This document shows, one piece after another, positions 16,845 to 25,934 of a stretch of 64,000 bases of DNA. Position numbers and translations under genes: made by a program. Origin of the DNA: Neptunicoccus sediminis (GTDB taxonomy: Bacteria; Pseudomonadota; Alphaproteobacteria; Rhodobacterales; Rhodobacteraceae). How positions within the stretch are numbered: the first letter of the stretch is position 1; each line of letters starts with the position of its first letter. The DNA lies in contig NZ_MDVX01000009.1 in the NCBI RefSeq assembly GCF_001719615.1, positions 1-64,000 of the forward strand, written 5' to 3'. Under the pieces are notes generated by a model. The model was given only the letters and a program-made list of their open reading frames with translations, ran no database searches and had not been told where the DNA came from.

Positions 16845-16885
16845 ATTGCGCGGCGCTTTGGAAGCTGTCCCATGCGCCGCGCAAT
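16845..16885 (-). other. Stable mRNA 3'-end hairpin after dctP
   Basis: A perfect 12-bp GC-rich stem (ATTGCGCGGCGC with GCGCCGCGCAAT) around a 17-base loop starts 11 bases after the dctP stop codon. It lacks a T tract, so protection of dctP mRNA from 3' exonucleases is more likely than termination. Confidence 0.6.
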
Positions 16886-16896
16886 CAAATCCGGAC

Positions 16897-17991
16897 TCAG
16901 ATTTTGAAGAATTTTTCCCGTGCGTTCACATAGGCTCCGTCGGTGGACTGGGACCGCTGACGCAGGATGTTGAGCGATTCAATGAAGCTCTCGGCGGTCT
17001 TTTTCACCAGAGCATCGTCGGAGTCGCGCAGGCCGGTCATGATCTCGGTCGCAGCATCCGCACCCGCCTTGAGGATTTCCTCAGGGAACTGGCGGATGTT
17101 CACGCCGTGGTCATTAACCAGCGTTTGCAATGCGCGGGGATCATTTGCGTAGAAGTCGGAAGCAACCTGATCGTATTCCGCCTGACAGACATCACGCACG
17201 ATGGCTTGCAGATCCTCGGGCAGCGCCTGATACTTTTTCTTGTCCACAACCAGTTCGGTGGCCAGACCCGGCTCTGTGAAGCTCGGGAAGTAGTAGTTTT
17301 TGGCGACCTGATAGAAGCCGAGCGCAAGATCGTTGTAAGGGCCAACAAATTCCGCAGCATCCAGCGTACCGGATTGCAGCGCCTGAAAGATTTCACCCGC
17401 CGCCATATTGGTCACAGTGGCGCCGAGTTTTTCCCAAACACGCCCGCCAAGACCCGGTGTGCGGAAGCGCAGGCCGGATACGGAATCAACGCCGGTCAGT
17501 TCGTTCTTGAACCAGCCACCTGCCTGTGTGCCTGTGTCACCCGACAGAAAGCCCTGCAGACCGAACTGGTCGTAGATTTCGTCCCAGATTTCCTGACCGC
17601 CCATGTAGCGGACCCAAGCTGTCAGTTCGCGCGAAGTCATGCCGTAAGGCACGCCGGTGAAAAAGGACAGCGCAGGGGATTTGTTCTGCCAGTAATAGGC
17701 TGCACCGTGACTCATCTCGGCCGCACCGTCGATGACCGCATCAAGGCTTTGAAGCGGTGGAACCAGTTCGCCTGCAGAGTAGACTTTGACGGTCAGACGC
17801 CCACCGGAAGCTGCGGTAATCCGGTCCGCCAGACGCTGCGCGCCCACGCCCAGACCAGGAAAGTTTTTCGGCCATGTCGTGACCATACGCCACGTGATGT
17901 TGCCTTGAGCAACCGCAGGTGCCGCCAGAGTCGAAGCCGCAGCCCCCACGCCCAGCACACCGGCTTTAGAGATAAAAGAACGACGATCCAT
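16897..17991 (-). CDS. dctP: TRAP transporter substrate-binding protein (DctP/TakP type)
   Basis: The 364-residue periplasmic protein starts with a twin-arginine-like signal (DRRSFISKAG, then a hydrophobic run ending in APAVAQ). The mature part resembles the TakP/chloroaromatic branch of TRAP binding proteins (TWPKNFPGLG, then HGAAYYWQNK). These usually bind 2-oxo acids or related carboxylates; the ligand here is not determined. AAAGGAGAT sits 6 bases before the chosen start at 17991, while the open upstream extension is cysteine-rich and unlikely. An IclR regulator gene lies upstream on the same strand. Confidence 0.93.
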   Translation of the reverse strand: MDRRSFISKAGVLGVGAAASTLAAPAVAQGNITWRMVTTWPKNFPGLGVGAQRLADRITAASGGRLTVKVYSAGELVPPLQSLDAVIDGAAEMSHGAAYYWQNKSPALSFFTGVPYGMTSRELTAWVRYMGGQEIWDEIYDQFGLQGFLSGDTGTQAGGWFKNELTGVDSVSGLRFRTPGLGGRVWEKLGATVTNMAAGEIFQALQSGTLDAAEFVGPYNDLALGFYQVAKNYYFPSFTEPGLATELVVDKKKYQALPEDLQAIVRDVCQAEYDQVASDFYANDPRALQTLVNDHGVNIRQFPEEILKAGADAATEIMTGLRDSDDALVKKTAESFIESLNILRQRSQSTDGAYVNAREKFFKI

Positions 17992-18093
17992 AAGTGATCT
18001 CCTTTGGAAGTGGTTACACATTCCACAGCCCTGACACGCTGGCCCGAACATGTGAATTACCCATCTCCGATTGTATTGGCAAAATTGGCATAT

Positions 18094-18108
18094 ATTGTCC
18101 ATGACAAT
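18094..18108. promoter_or_regulatory. Palindrome in the dctP upstream region
   Basis: ATTGTC-CAT-GACAAT is a perfect 6-bp inverted repeat centred 110 bases upstream of dctP, with a TTGGCA-AAA-TTGGCA direct repeat beside it (about 18075-18090). It is a candidate operator for the neighbouring IclR-type regulator. Confidence 0.35.
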
Positions 18109-18235
18109 AGCGCAGCGTTTTATGCGGGGTGCTGTGAAGACGGCGCGTCACTTGGAAAACTTAGTTATTCCGGTCCCTTAGCACGGCCAAACCGCTCTGC
18201 GCAAAACAGTCGGACGGTTTGCGCAGTGACCGGGG

Positions 18236-19090
18236 TTATTGCTGCAAAACCGGCTTTGCCTGCCGCGTCAAACTGACTTGGTCCTTAAGCGCGCCAGCCG
18301 CGCCATGGCCGAAATCCCGCGAGAGCTTGCGGGTAAAAGCCAGCAGTTTTGTCGTTGTCTCGCCCTTTGGATCAAGATCAATCATGCCTGTCGGACCGAT
18401 TGCCGTAACACAGAGTTGCAAGGCGCCGGTATGATCAAAGACCGGCGCGGCCACAGCGGATACGCCGGGAATCGGCATGTCCTGCGTAATGGCATAACCG
18501 GCGGCACGGGTATCCGCCACCGCCCTTTGGTAAGCTGCCTCGTCCACCTCAAACAGGGCACGACGGCGGAAATCCTCATCCGCCATTTCCCGCTTGATCA
18601 CAGGGGAGGTCATGGAGTCTGGCAGGAACGCACCAAAGGCGCGTCCCGTGGCTGTTACGGTCATATTATAGACGCCGCCCACCTGCACATTTGCATGCAC
18701 CCGCGCGGCATATTCCTGAACATAGGTAATCGTTGGTCCCTGCGCCCCCCAAACGGCTACTGTCACCATCAAGCCAAGGCTGTCTACCAGATCACCGACC
18801 CGTGCGATCGTGTCGCGGTAGGCGTTTTGCCCGCGCAACCGTGCCAGCCCGATATGCAGCGCAAACGGGCCGAGTTGATAGGTGCCGCGTGCGGTCTGCT
18901 CGACCATCTCCATCGCGCGGAAACTGACCAGATAGGGGTGAAGCTGCGCCGGTGCCACATTCATCAGCTCTGCAAGATCCCGCAATTTGATCGGGCCTTG
19001 CGCATTGGCCAGCTCGCGCAGAATCCGCCCCCCCGTTTCAATGGATTGCACACCCCGAGAGGCAGGTTCGGATCGGGAGGATTTGGGCAT
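18236..19090 (-). CDS. IclR family transcriptional regulator
   Basis: The 284-residue protein has an N-terminal winged helix-turn-helix (about 15-75, SIETGGRILRELA onward) and a C-terminal GAF-like IclR effector domain with the typical ATGRAFGAFLP segment. IclR proteins regulate catabolic and uptake operons in response to small carboxylates or aromatic acids. It lies directly upstream of dctPQM on the same strand, which makes the TRAP operon the most likely target. The ligand is unknown. Confidence 0.92.
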   Translation of the reverse strand: MPKSSRSEPASRGVQSIETGGRILRELANAQGPIKLRDLAELMNVAPAQLHPYLVSFRAMEMVEQTARGTYQLGPFALHIGLARLRGQNAYRDTIARVGDLVDSLGLMVTVAVWGAQGPTITYVQEYAARVHANVQVGGVYNMTVTATGRAFGAFLPDSMTSPVIKREMADEDFRRRALFEVDEAAYQRAVADTRAAGYAITQDMPIPGVSAVAAPVFDHTGALQLCVTAIGPTGMIDLDPKGETTTKLLAFTRKLSRDFGHGAAGALKDQVSLTRQAKPVLQQ

Positions 19091-19259
19091 GATCGGGCCT
19101 TATGTAACAGGGCCGCACTCAACCGGCCAATTGCGGCCTATTATACATAAAAATCATGACGTCCAAAGGAATAGGTACCTATCTCGCCCGCAATATTCCA
19201 GACTCACAGCCCCCTGTGCGCGACAGGGTAACACAGGCGCAGTCGCGAAAGCCCCCGCC

Positions 19260-19718
19260 CTATCGGTCCCGCGGTCGGAGTTCGGAAAACTCCTGCAACA
19301 GCGCCAGCATCTTTTCCATTTTCTCCTCACTGAAACGTTTTTCGATTTCGCCGTAAATCTGGTTCGACGCTTCGACGCATTGCGCCATCAGATCATGGGA
19401 TTTTCTTGTGGCCCGCACCCAAGAGCGTCGGGAATCGTCCGGGTCGCGCCAGCGTTGCACCATGCCGCCATCCTCCAGCACTTGTAATATCCGCGTTACG
19501 CTTGGCATATGCATTGCTGTTGCTTCGGCCAGACTGGTGATGTCGATCCGGTCCTGTTCAGCCACAACCCGCATCACCCGCCATTGCTGTTCCGTAAAGC
19601 CGATTTCTGACAGTTTCGGCCGCCAATAATAAAGCAGCGTGTCCCGCGCACGGGACAAGAGAACCGGAAGCGATTTATTCATTGGCCTCAACCCTGCCGA
19701 GGCATTTCGATCCTGCAT
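19260..19718 (-). CDS. MarR family regulator, HpaR-like
   Basis: The protein (152 residues from the chosen start) has the MarR winged helix fold, with the HpaR-like N terminus SLPVLLSRARDTLLYYWRPK and the DNA-binding wing around WRDPDDSRRSWVRAT. HpaR-type regulators control homoprotocatechuate and related aromatic pathways, but no such genes are in this window. The start is uncertain: the frame opens with two TTG codons, and ATGs occur at 19736, 19718 and 19682. GGAAGG 10 bases before 19718 favours that one; the family alignment would also allow 19682. Confidence 0.88.
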   Translation of the reverse strand: MQDRNASAGLRPMNKSLPVLLSRARDTLLYYWRPKLSEIGFTEQQWRVMRVVAEQDRIDITSLAEATAMHMPSVTRILQVLEDGGMVQRWRDPDDSRRSWVRATRKSHDLMAQCVEASNQIYGEIEKRFSEEKMEKMLALLQEFSELRPRDR

Positions 19719-20028
19719 GATCGTCAAACCTTCCATGAAGGCGCCAGCATCATTCGTATTCAACAAATCGACGCGATTAGCCTTTTTAATTCAACGGCAT
19801 GGTATTTAGGGTATTAAAATTAAATTGAACAAAAAGGTAACGAATATTTCACATGATAATAAATCGTTAACTAAATTGCAAACTTTTTTCACTTATGAGC
19901 CTTATTTCATGGGCTCATCCGTCCGTTTCTCGCGACGCAGCAAAAGCCACAGTTGCCGGAAAACCCCTTTGAAATATTTACAAATGCCTGACGACAGCTA
20001 GATTTCTCCTATCAGTAAAGGGAACACT

Positions 20029-20646
20029 ATGAAACGACGCGAATTTATAGCCGGGTCAATTGCCGTTGGGGCCTATGCCGCAAGTCCGGCGTTTGCCTAT
20101 GACAATACGATAGCGAAAGAGCCGCCCATTCCGGAGATTCTTGCGCCGCGGGTCGTGAACATCAAAGGCGGTGCGCCCGGTGAAGTTCATGTGGTGCCGG
20201 ATCATTATTCGCTTTACCTCATGCTCGAAGACAATAAAGCGATCCGCTATTATGTCGGGGTCGGTCGCGACAGCCTTTATGAAAGCGGCAGCTTTTATGT
20301 GGGGGCCAAGAAGAAATGGCCAAGCTGGACGCCAACGCCCGACATGATCGAGCGTGATCCCAAATCCTACAAGCAGTTCGAAGACGGTATGCCGGGCGGA
20401 CCGAGCAACCCACTTGGCGCCCGTGCGCTCTATTTGTTTTACCCCGACCGCGGGGACAGTTTCCTGCGCATTCACGGCACTAACAAACCCAAGACCATCG
20501 GGCTGGATGTGTCAAACGGCTGTGCGCGGTTGGTAAACGCCCATATGGTCGATCTCTACCAACGTGTGCAGATGAAATCCAAAGTGGTTCTGCATCCCAA
20601 GGGGCTGTATCCGAAACGGCCAATCGGTTCTGACGTGACGGGGTGA
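20029..20646 (+). CDS. L,D-transpeptidase, YkuD family
   Basis: The 205-residue exported protein starts with a twin-arginine-like signal peptide (KRREFIAGS, cleavage near SPAFA). The YkuD catalytic motifs are present: IHGT with H149 and SNGCARL with nucleophile C165. Such enzymes form 3-3 cross-links in peptidoglycan or attach lipoproteins to it. AAAGGGAA lies 6 bases upstream of the start. The gene is alone, after an AT-rich gap of 310 bases and before a bidirectional terminator. Confidence 0.92.
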   Translation: MKRREFIAGSIAVGAYAASPAFAYDNTIAKEPPIPEILAPRVVNIKGGAPGEVHVVPDHYSLYLMLEDNKAIRYYVGVGRDSLYESGSFYVGAKKKWPSWTPTPDMIERDPKSYKQFEDGMPGGPSNPLGARALYLFYPDRGDSFLRIHGTNKPKTIGLDVSNGCARLVNAHMVDLYQRVQMKSKVVLHPKGLYPKRPIGSDVTG

Positions 20647-20664
20647 TCCCTTGATCTTAAACGG

Positions 20665-20703
20665 AAAAAGGCGCGTCCGGATCTCTCCGCACGCGCCTTT
20701 TTT
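20665..20703. terminator. Bidirectional terminator
   Basis: AAAAAGGCGCGT pairs with ACGCGCCTTTTTT around a 14-base loop, between the convergent L,D-transpeptidase and aspS genes. Confidence 0.9.
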
Positions 20704-20718
20704 AATACTTTCGCCGGT

Positions 20719-22500
20719 TCAACTTTCTTGCGGCAACACCCGCAGGCCCAACTCGCGGAGCTGTTCGTTGGTTGGCTCGGACGGTCCGCCCAGCATCAGG
20801 TCTTCGGCCCGCTGGTTCATCGGGAACATGATGACCTGACGGATATTGCTTTCGTCTGCCAGCAGCATCACCAAACGGTCGATCCCAGTGGCACAGCCCC
20901 CGTGGGGTGGCGCTCCATAGGTGAAAGCGTTGACCATACCGCCGAAACGTTTGTCCACCTCTTCCGCAGGATAGCCTGCAATTTCAAAGGCTTTATACAT
21001 GATTTCCGGCTTGTGGTTCCGGATCGCGCCGGAGATCAGCTCATAGCCGTTACAGGCCAGATCGTACTGATAACCAAGAATATCGAGCGGGTCTTTATTC
21101 TCAAAATCCGCCATTCCGCCCTGCGGCATGGAGAACGGGTTGTGGGAGAAATCAATCTCGCCGGTTTCTTCGTCTTTTTCGTACATCGGGAAATCAACGA
21201 TCCAGCAGAACTCGAACTTGTCCTTGTCGGTCAGGCCCAGTTCTTCACCGATCACGTTCCGCGCACGCCCTGCCACACCTTCAAAGGCACTTGGCTTGCC
21301 GCCGAGGAAAAAGGCCGCATCACCCACACCAAGGCCAAGCTGCTGGCGGATCGCTTCGGTGCGTTCGGGGCCGATGTTCTTGGCCAGCGGGCCGGCAGCT
21401 TCCATGCCCTCGCCCTGATCGCGCCAGAAGATATAGCCCATACCCGGCAGGCCTTCCTGCTGGGCAAATTTGTTCATCCGGTCACAGAACTTGCGGCTGC
21501 CACCTGTGGGGGCGGGAATGGCGCGAACTTCGGTGCCCTCGTTTTCCAGCAGGGAGGCGAAAATCTTGAAGCCGGAGCCGGCGAAATGCTCGGACACCAC
21601 CTGCATCTTGATCGGGTTGCGCAGGTCCGGCTTGTCCGAACCATACCACAGTGCTGCATCTTTATAGCTGATCTGCGGCCAGTCCTGATTGACCGGACGC
21701 CCGCCGCCGAATTCATCCATCACACCCTTCAGTACAGGTTCGATGGTGTCGAAGATATCCTGCTGGCTGACAAAGGACATTTCCATATCCAACTGGTAAA
21801 AGTCGGTGGGCGAGCGGTCGGCGCGCGGATCTTCATCGCGGAAACACGGCGCGATCTGGAAGTATTTGTCAAATCCCGCCACCATGATCAGCTGTTTGAA
21901 CTGCTGGGGCGCCTGTGGCAGGGCGTAGAACTTGCCCGGGTGCAGACGGCTTGGCACCAGAAAGTCGCGTGCCCCTTCAGGGCTGCTGGCGGTGATGATC
22001 GGGGTCTGGAATTCGTTGAACCCCTGCCCTTCCATGCGACGCCGGATCGAAGACACAACCTTGGAGCGCAGCATGATGTTGTCATGCAGGCTTTCGCGAC
22101 GCAGGTCGATAAAACGGTACTTCAGGCGGGTCTCTTCGGGGTATTCCTGATCGCCAAACACCGGCAGGGGCAGCTCGGCTGCTTCGCCCAGCACTTCCAT
22201 ATCGCGGATGAAGACCTCAACCTCGCCGGTGGGCAGCTTGGGGTTCACCAGTTCCGGTGCGCGCGCCATGACAGTGCCGTCGATACGGATCACCCATTCG
22301 GAGCGGACTTTCTCAACGTCTTTGAACACAGGGCTGTCGGGATCGGCCAGAACCTGCGTGATGCCGTAATGATCCCGCAGGTCGATAAACAGGATGCCAC
22401 CGTGATCGCGGACGCGGTGGACCCAACCCGAGAGCCGCACGGTATCACCCACGTTCGACGCGTTTAGTTCGGAACAGGTGTGGCTGCGATAGGCGTGCAT
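20719..22500 (-). CDS. aspS: Aspartyl-tRNA synthetase
   Basis: The 593-residue class II synthetase has an N-terminal OB anticodon-binding domain ([20 protein letters not shown]), class II motif 2 ([19 protein letters not shown]), a bacterial GAD-type insertion and motif 3 ([19 protein letters not shown]). It charges tRNA-Asp; whether it also charges tRNA-Asn cannot be told without comparing with the Asn pathway genes. GAAGGA lies 8 bases before the start. Confidence 0.97.
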   Translation of the reverse strand: MHAYRSHTCSELNASNVGDTVRLSGWVHRVRDHGGILFIDLRDHYGITQVLADPDSPVFKDVEKVRSEWVIRIDGTVMARAPELVNPKLPTGEVEVFIRDMEVLGEAAELPLPVFGDQEYPEETRLKYRFIDLRRESLHDNIMLRSKVVSSIRRRMEGQGFNEFQTPIITASSPEGARDFLVPSRLHPGKFYALPQAPQQFKQLIMVAGFDKYFQIAPCFRDEDPRADRSPTDFYQLDMEMSFVSQQDIFDTIEPVLKGVMDEFGGGRPVNQDWPQISYKDAALWYGSDKPDLRNPIKMQVVSEHFAGSGFKIFASLLENEGTEVRAIPAPTGGSRKFCDRMNKFAQQEGLPGMGYIFWRDQGEGMEAAGPLAKNIGPERTEAIRQQLGLGVGDAAFFLGGKPSAFEGVAGRARNVIGEELGLTDKDKFEFCWIVDFPMYEKDEETGEIDFSHNPFSMPQGGMADFENKDPLDILGYQYDLACNGYELISGAIRNHKPEIMYKAFEIAGYPAEEVDKRFGGMVNAFTYGAPPHGGCATGIDRLVMLLADESNIRQVIMFPMNQRAEDLMLGGPSEPTNEQLRELGLRVLPQES

Positions 22501-22745
22501 TTGGATATCCTTCAGGCGTCTTTGTACAGGGGGTTAAATCACTCTGCGCATTGACCGCGTCAAAGCCTCGTTGTCAAGGGAACCTTGGGGTTTTGCCCTG
22601 AAATCCCCGCGATTCCTTGCAATTTCCGCCCTTTCCTGTAATCCCGCCCGGTGCCGGGATTGAAGGCTTTGATAATTACCCCGCGTGGCGGGCGCGAGCG
22701 CAAAAAAGCCATCTTAAGGCGAAGCCGCACATGCGCTAGCCCCGT

Positions 22746-23381
22746 TCAGACCATCTGCGCAGGGATCAGACCGCGAAGGGAATTTCCGACGAAAACCGGA
22801 TTGCCTTGCAGGTCCGGCACCGTCAAGAACGCCTCTTGCGCACGCCCTGTGTCGAGCATCTCCTGCCGCAATACGCCCGCCAGCAGACCACAGGACAAAG
22901 GCGGCGTCAGCAGCACACCGTCCCGTTCAACGAACAGATTGGTAATGGTGCCTTCGCACAAATGGCCGTTTTCATTGAGGAATAACAGCTCGTCCACGGT
23001 GTCGGGCATGGTCTCCCGTGCGGTATCATAGACCGCCCTGTTTGACGTCTTCACCTGCAACCACGGATCATCCGCGCGCAGCACCGTGTCGCTGATCCCG
23101 ACGCGCCAGATCTGGGGCGGCGTTGTCATCTCGCTGGTGCTGACCCCGATACGCCCGTTAAGATCAAGCGTAAGGCGCACACGGGCCGGCAGCATATCAA
23201 CAGAACTTCCAAGACTGTGCAGCGCCTCCCCCCGATCAAAGGGAATCCCCAGCCGCGCACAGGTGGACTCAACGCGGTCCATATGCAGGCCAAGCCGTGC
23301 AAACCCGTCCTTGGGCGAATATCCCAGCGTTTCGATGACTACCAAACCGGCGGGAGCAAGGTCGCGTAACGTGCCTTCCAT
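22746..23381 (-). CDS. pabC: Aminodeoxychorismate lyase, class IV aminotransferase fold
   Basis: The 211-residue PLP enzyme of fold type IV contains a lysine in VKTSNRAVYD consistent with the PLP-binding position and the class IV signature ELLFLNENGHLCEGTITNLF. PabC releases 4-aminobenzoate and pyruvate from aminodeoxychorismate in folate synthesis. It overlaps the 3' end of pabB by 43 bases; the start at 23381 is supported by GAGGAGG about 5 bases upstream. The overlap and order indicate translational coupling with pabB. It is shorter than the E. coli enzyme (about 270). Confidence 0.85.
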   Translation of the reverse strand: MEGTLRDLAPAGLVVIETLGYSPKDGFARLGLHMDRVESTCARLGIPFDRGEALHSLGSSVDMLPARVRLTLDLNGRIGVSTSEMTTPPQIWRVGISDTVLRADDPWLQVKTSNRAVYDTARETMPDTVDELLFLNENGHLCEGTITNLFVERDGVLLTPPLSCGLLAGVLRQEMLDTGRAQEAFLTVPDLQGNPVFVGNSLRGLIPAQMV

Positions 23382-24499
23382 AGGGCCTCCTCATATTCTG
23401 ACGGTGCGGTGCTGTCGTAGACCACGCCGCCCCCTACATTCAGGCGTGCTGTGCCGTCTTCGGCCAGCGACAGGGTGCGGATGGCCACGTTAAAGGCCGC
23501 CGCACCATCCGGTGCAATCCAGCCGATAGAGCCGCAATAAATATCGCGCGGTCCCTGTTCCAGATCGCGGATCACTTCCATCGCGCGGATCTTCGGGGCT
23601 CCGGTAATGGAACCGCAGGGAAACAGGGCGGAAAACAGGGTGAACAGGTCCACATCCTGCCGCATCTGCGCGGTGACAAGTGATGTCATCTGGTGCACGG
23701 TGGCATAGCTTTCGACGGTGAACAGCTCTGGCACCTTTACCGTGCCGAGTTGGGCCACGCGGCTGATGTCATTGCGCAAAAGATCAACAATCATCAGATT
23801 TTCCGCACGGTTCTTCGCGTCATTGGCAAGAAACGCTTTCAGCTCCGCGTCTTCGGCCTCTGTCTTGCCGCGCGGCACCGTGCCTTTCATCGGGCGGGTG
23901 GAAATCCGGCCCGTATCATCCACACGGAAGAACAATTCGGGAGAGCGCGAGACGATCGCATCCCCGACCCCGAGATTGACAATCCCGCCGTAATTCACCG
24001 GCTGTACCCGCGCCAGCGCACCGTATAACCCTTCCGGCGTGCCAGACCATTTGGCCCGCATCGGAAAGGTCAGATTGGTCTGGTAAAAATCGCCCGAGCG
24101 GATGTATTCCGCCACCTGATCAAACGCCTGCCCATAGGTCGCCCCGTCCCAGAGCGGTTCGGGCGCAGACAGTCGCGCACGGGGTTCGTCCTTGCTGGAT
24201 TTTTCCAGCACAACCGCGGTTGCGGCCTCATCCGGCCCGTCAAACACCCCGAAACACAACAAGGGCGCACGGCGGTCCTGCGGCAGGCGTTCGGCCAGTT
24301 TGGGTTCCAGCACATAGCCAAGCTCGTAGCTGGCGAATCCTGCCAGCCAGTGTCCGGCATCCTTGGCGGCCTGAAGCGCTGCAAAGGCGGCGGGAACCTC
24401 CTGCGGGTCACGGGCCACAATCAGGTCAAGCGGCCGTGCAAAGGCCTGCGCCCTGTTATCAGGGCCGAAATCCACGAGTATATAAGGCGCGTCAGTCAT
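23339..24499 (-). CDS. pabB: Aminodeoxychorismate synthase component I
   Basis: The 386-residue chorismate-binding enzyme contains the signature RAENLMIVDLLRNDISRV and PCGSITGAPKIRAMEVI. With a glutamine amidotransferase (PabA/TrpG, not in this window) it converts chorismate to aminodeoxychorismate. The start is uncertain: the frame opens with a TTG at 24517, and the ATG at 24499 is preceded too closely by AAAGGA; I choose 24499 from the family N terminus. pabC overlaps its 3' end. Confidence 0.9.
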   Translation of the reverse strand: MTDAPYILVDFGPDNRAQAFARPLDLIVARDPQEVPAAFAALQAAKDAGHWLAGFASYELGYVLEPKLAERLPQDRRAPLLCFGVFDGPDEAATAVVLEKSSKDEPRARLSAPEPLWDGATYGQAFDQVAEYIRSGDFYQTNLTFPMRAKWSGTPEGLYGALARVQPVNYGGIVNLGVGDAIVSRSPELFFRVDDTGRISTRPMKGTVPRGKTEAEDAELKAFLANDAKNRAENLMIVDLLRNDISRVAQLGTVKVPELFTVESYATVHQMTSLVTAQMRQDVDLFTLFSALFPCGSITGAPKIRAMEVIRDLEQGPRDIYCGSIGWIAPDGAAAFNVAIRTLSLAEDGTARLNVGGGVVYDSTAPSEYEEALWKARYATLLPPVW

Positions 24500-24551
24500 T
24501 CCTTTGCCATAGCCCAAGGTGCGGGCTTTGGGAACAGGAACAAACGACCTG

Positions 24552-25040
24552 TCAGGACACCAATCCGGTCTCTTTCAACATCCCGCGCCGTTTGGCTTCG
24601 TAATAATAACCGCGCGAGTACCATTTCACAGCCGTGCCATGATCGCCATCAGACAGCAGCCAAGCCCCCCGCAGGTATTTCACCGCGTATTTCAGGTTGG
24701 TATCTGCATCCAGCAGATCCGACGGCTGGCCGCGAAACCCCATGGTACGGGCGGTCTGGGGCAGGATCTGCATCAGCCCGTAATAAGGACCGTTACGGGC
24801 ATAGGGGCGGTGGGTGCTTTCCCGCACAATCTGGCGCTGTACCAGAGCAACCGGCACATCATAATGTCGGGCCCATTTTACAATCAGCGCCCGAAGGGCC
24901 GGTGTTTCGTTCGGATAAAGCGGTGCCGCATAGGCCTTTGACACCTGCGCACGGGTCACACCCGCATCACGCCCGCCGCCACAGCCTGCCAGACCGAATG
25001 CGATCAGACCAAGCGCTGCCCTTCTGGAAACCTTGTCCAT
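24552..25040 (-). CDS. Lytic transglycosylase lipoprotein
   Basis: The 162-residue protein has a lipoprotein signal peptide with the lipobox LAGC (C20) after an RR-containing n-region, then an SLT-type transglycosylase domain with catalytic E74 (in VREST) and the GLMQILPQTAR motif. It would cut peptidoglycan glycan strands from the outer- or inner-membrane surface. Two adjacent ATGs are possible; GAGGGG is better spaced for the second, at 25040. At about 160 residues it is a minimal version of the family. Confidence 0.9.
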   Translation of the reverse strand: MDKVSRRAALGLIAFGLAGCGGGRDAGVTRAQVSKAYAAPLYPNETPALRALIVKWARHYDVPVALVQRQIVRESTHRPYARNGPYYGLMQILPQTARTMGFRGQPSDLLDADTNLKYAVKYLRGAWLLSDGDHGTAVKWYSRGYYYEAKRRGMLKETGLVS

Positions 25041-25105
25041 CATTTCCCCTCAAAGCTACGATAAAAGCCCGCGTTGTGTACCATCCTGAGACGTTCGGAC
25101 CAGAC

Positions 25106-25759
25106 TTAAATCAAAGTACGAGCATGAACCCGCTCAGGCAGGTCGAGATGGGGGGTCGCACAGAATTGCAGCAAGTGCAGATCTTCCCCGACGATCTCGA
25201 ACTTGTGAACAGAGGTATGGGCGATGCGCAGAAAGACTTCGGATTTGCGCCGGATGTCCAGATCCAGTGCCACCGCCATCAGGGTTGCAATCACGCCGGT
25301 CGAACTCACCACGATCACCCGATCCTCCGCAGCGGCAATATCGCGAACCGCCCCGAGTATCCGGCCCCGAAAATCCCTGTAGCTTTCCAGATCATCCCCC
25401 ACCTCGGCGCGGGACCACGCCCCGAGCACTTCGGCCACATGGGTCTGGAATTCCAGCTGGCTGGTCGGCGTGGCCAATCCGTGAGAGGTCTCAAGCACAC
25501 CGGCAAGCCCGAAATAGTCCATCTCGTTCAGCCGCGCGTCGGTGTCATAGCCCACCCCGCCCAGATACATTGACCGGCCGGTTTGTATCTGGCGGCGCAT
25601 GGTGCCGGTGACAACGCGGTCAAAGGCATGATCCGCGCCCAGATACTCCCCCAGCCAGCGGGCTTGCTGGTGGCCCAGATCCGACAGGTTGTCATAGCTT
25701 GCTTCGTCTTTTGCCCCGGTCTGCGCCTGTCCGTGACGCACCATGATAATCTCTGCCAT
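25106..25759 (-). CDS. Histidine phosphatase family protein (phosphoglycerate mutase-like)
   Basis: The 217-residue protein begins MAEIIMVRHGQAQTG, the RHG phosphohistidine motif with H9, and later has the second-histidine region VVSSTGVIATLM. In the usual enzyme the second histidine follows SSxG-type sequence; here it reads SSTGVIA, so the canonical second histidine (SHGG) appears replaced and activity is uncertain. The start at 25759 is chosen because AGGG lies 5 bases upstream and the family N terminus begins there, not at the longer open frame. It is divergent from carB. Confidence 0.85.
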   Translation of the reverse strand: MAEIIMVRHGQAQTGAKDEASYDNLSDLGHQQARWLGEYLGADHAFDRVVTGTMRRQIQTGRSMYLGGVGYDTDARLNEMDYFGLAGVLETSHGLATPTSQLEFQTHVAEVLGAWSRAEVGDDLESYRDFRGRILGAVRDIAAAEDRVIVVSSTGVIATLMAVALDLDIRRKSEVFLRIAHTSVHKFEIVGEDLHLLQFCATPHLDLPERVHARTLI

Positions 25760-25934
25760 TTTACCCTGCCTTTTGCTTATGCGGCTTCTTGCCAAATTAG
25801 CAGGGAATCCACAACCAATTCCCCTTGAACCGTCTGTCTTGTGGACTATAACCACGACAATTTGCAATCGCCCCCCGAATCCGCCGCGCATTTCTGCGCC
25901 GTGATGACGGGCGGGCCAAGCCTTGGGGCCGTCC

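Noticed and set aside
19895-19918. Terminator at ATGAGCC/GGCTCAT between the MarR and L,D-transpeptidase genes
   Set aside because: The 7-bp stem lacks a T tract on both strands and lies between divergent genes; it may be an operator but nothing more can be said.
20728-22467. Long open frame antisense to aspS
   Set aside because: aspS shows every class II synthetase motif; the antisense product resembles nothing.
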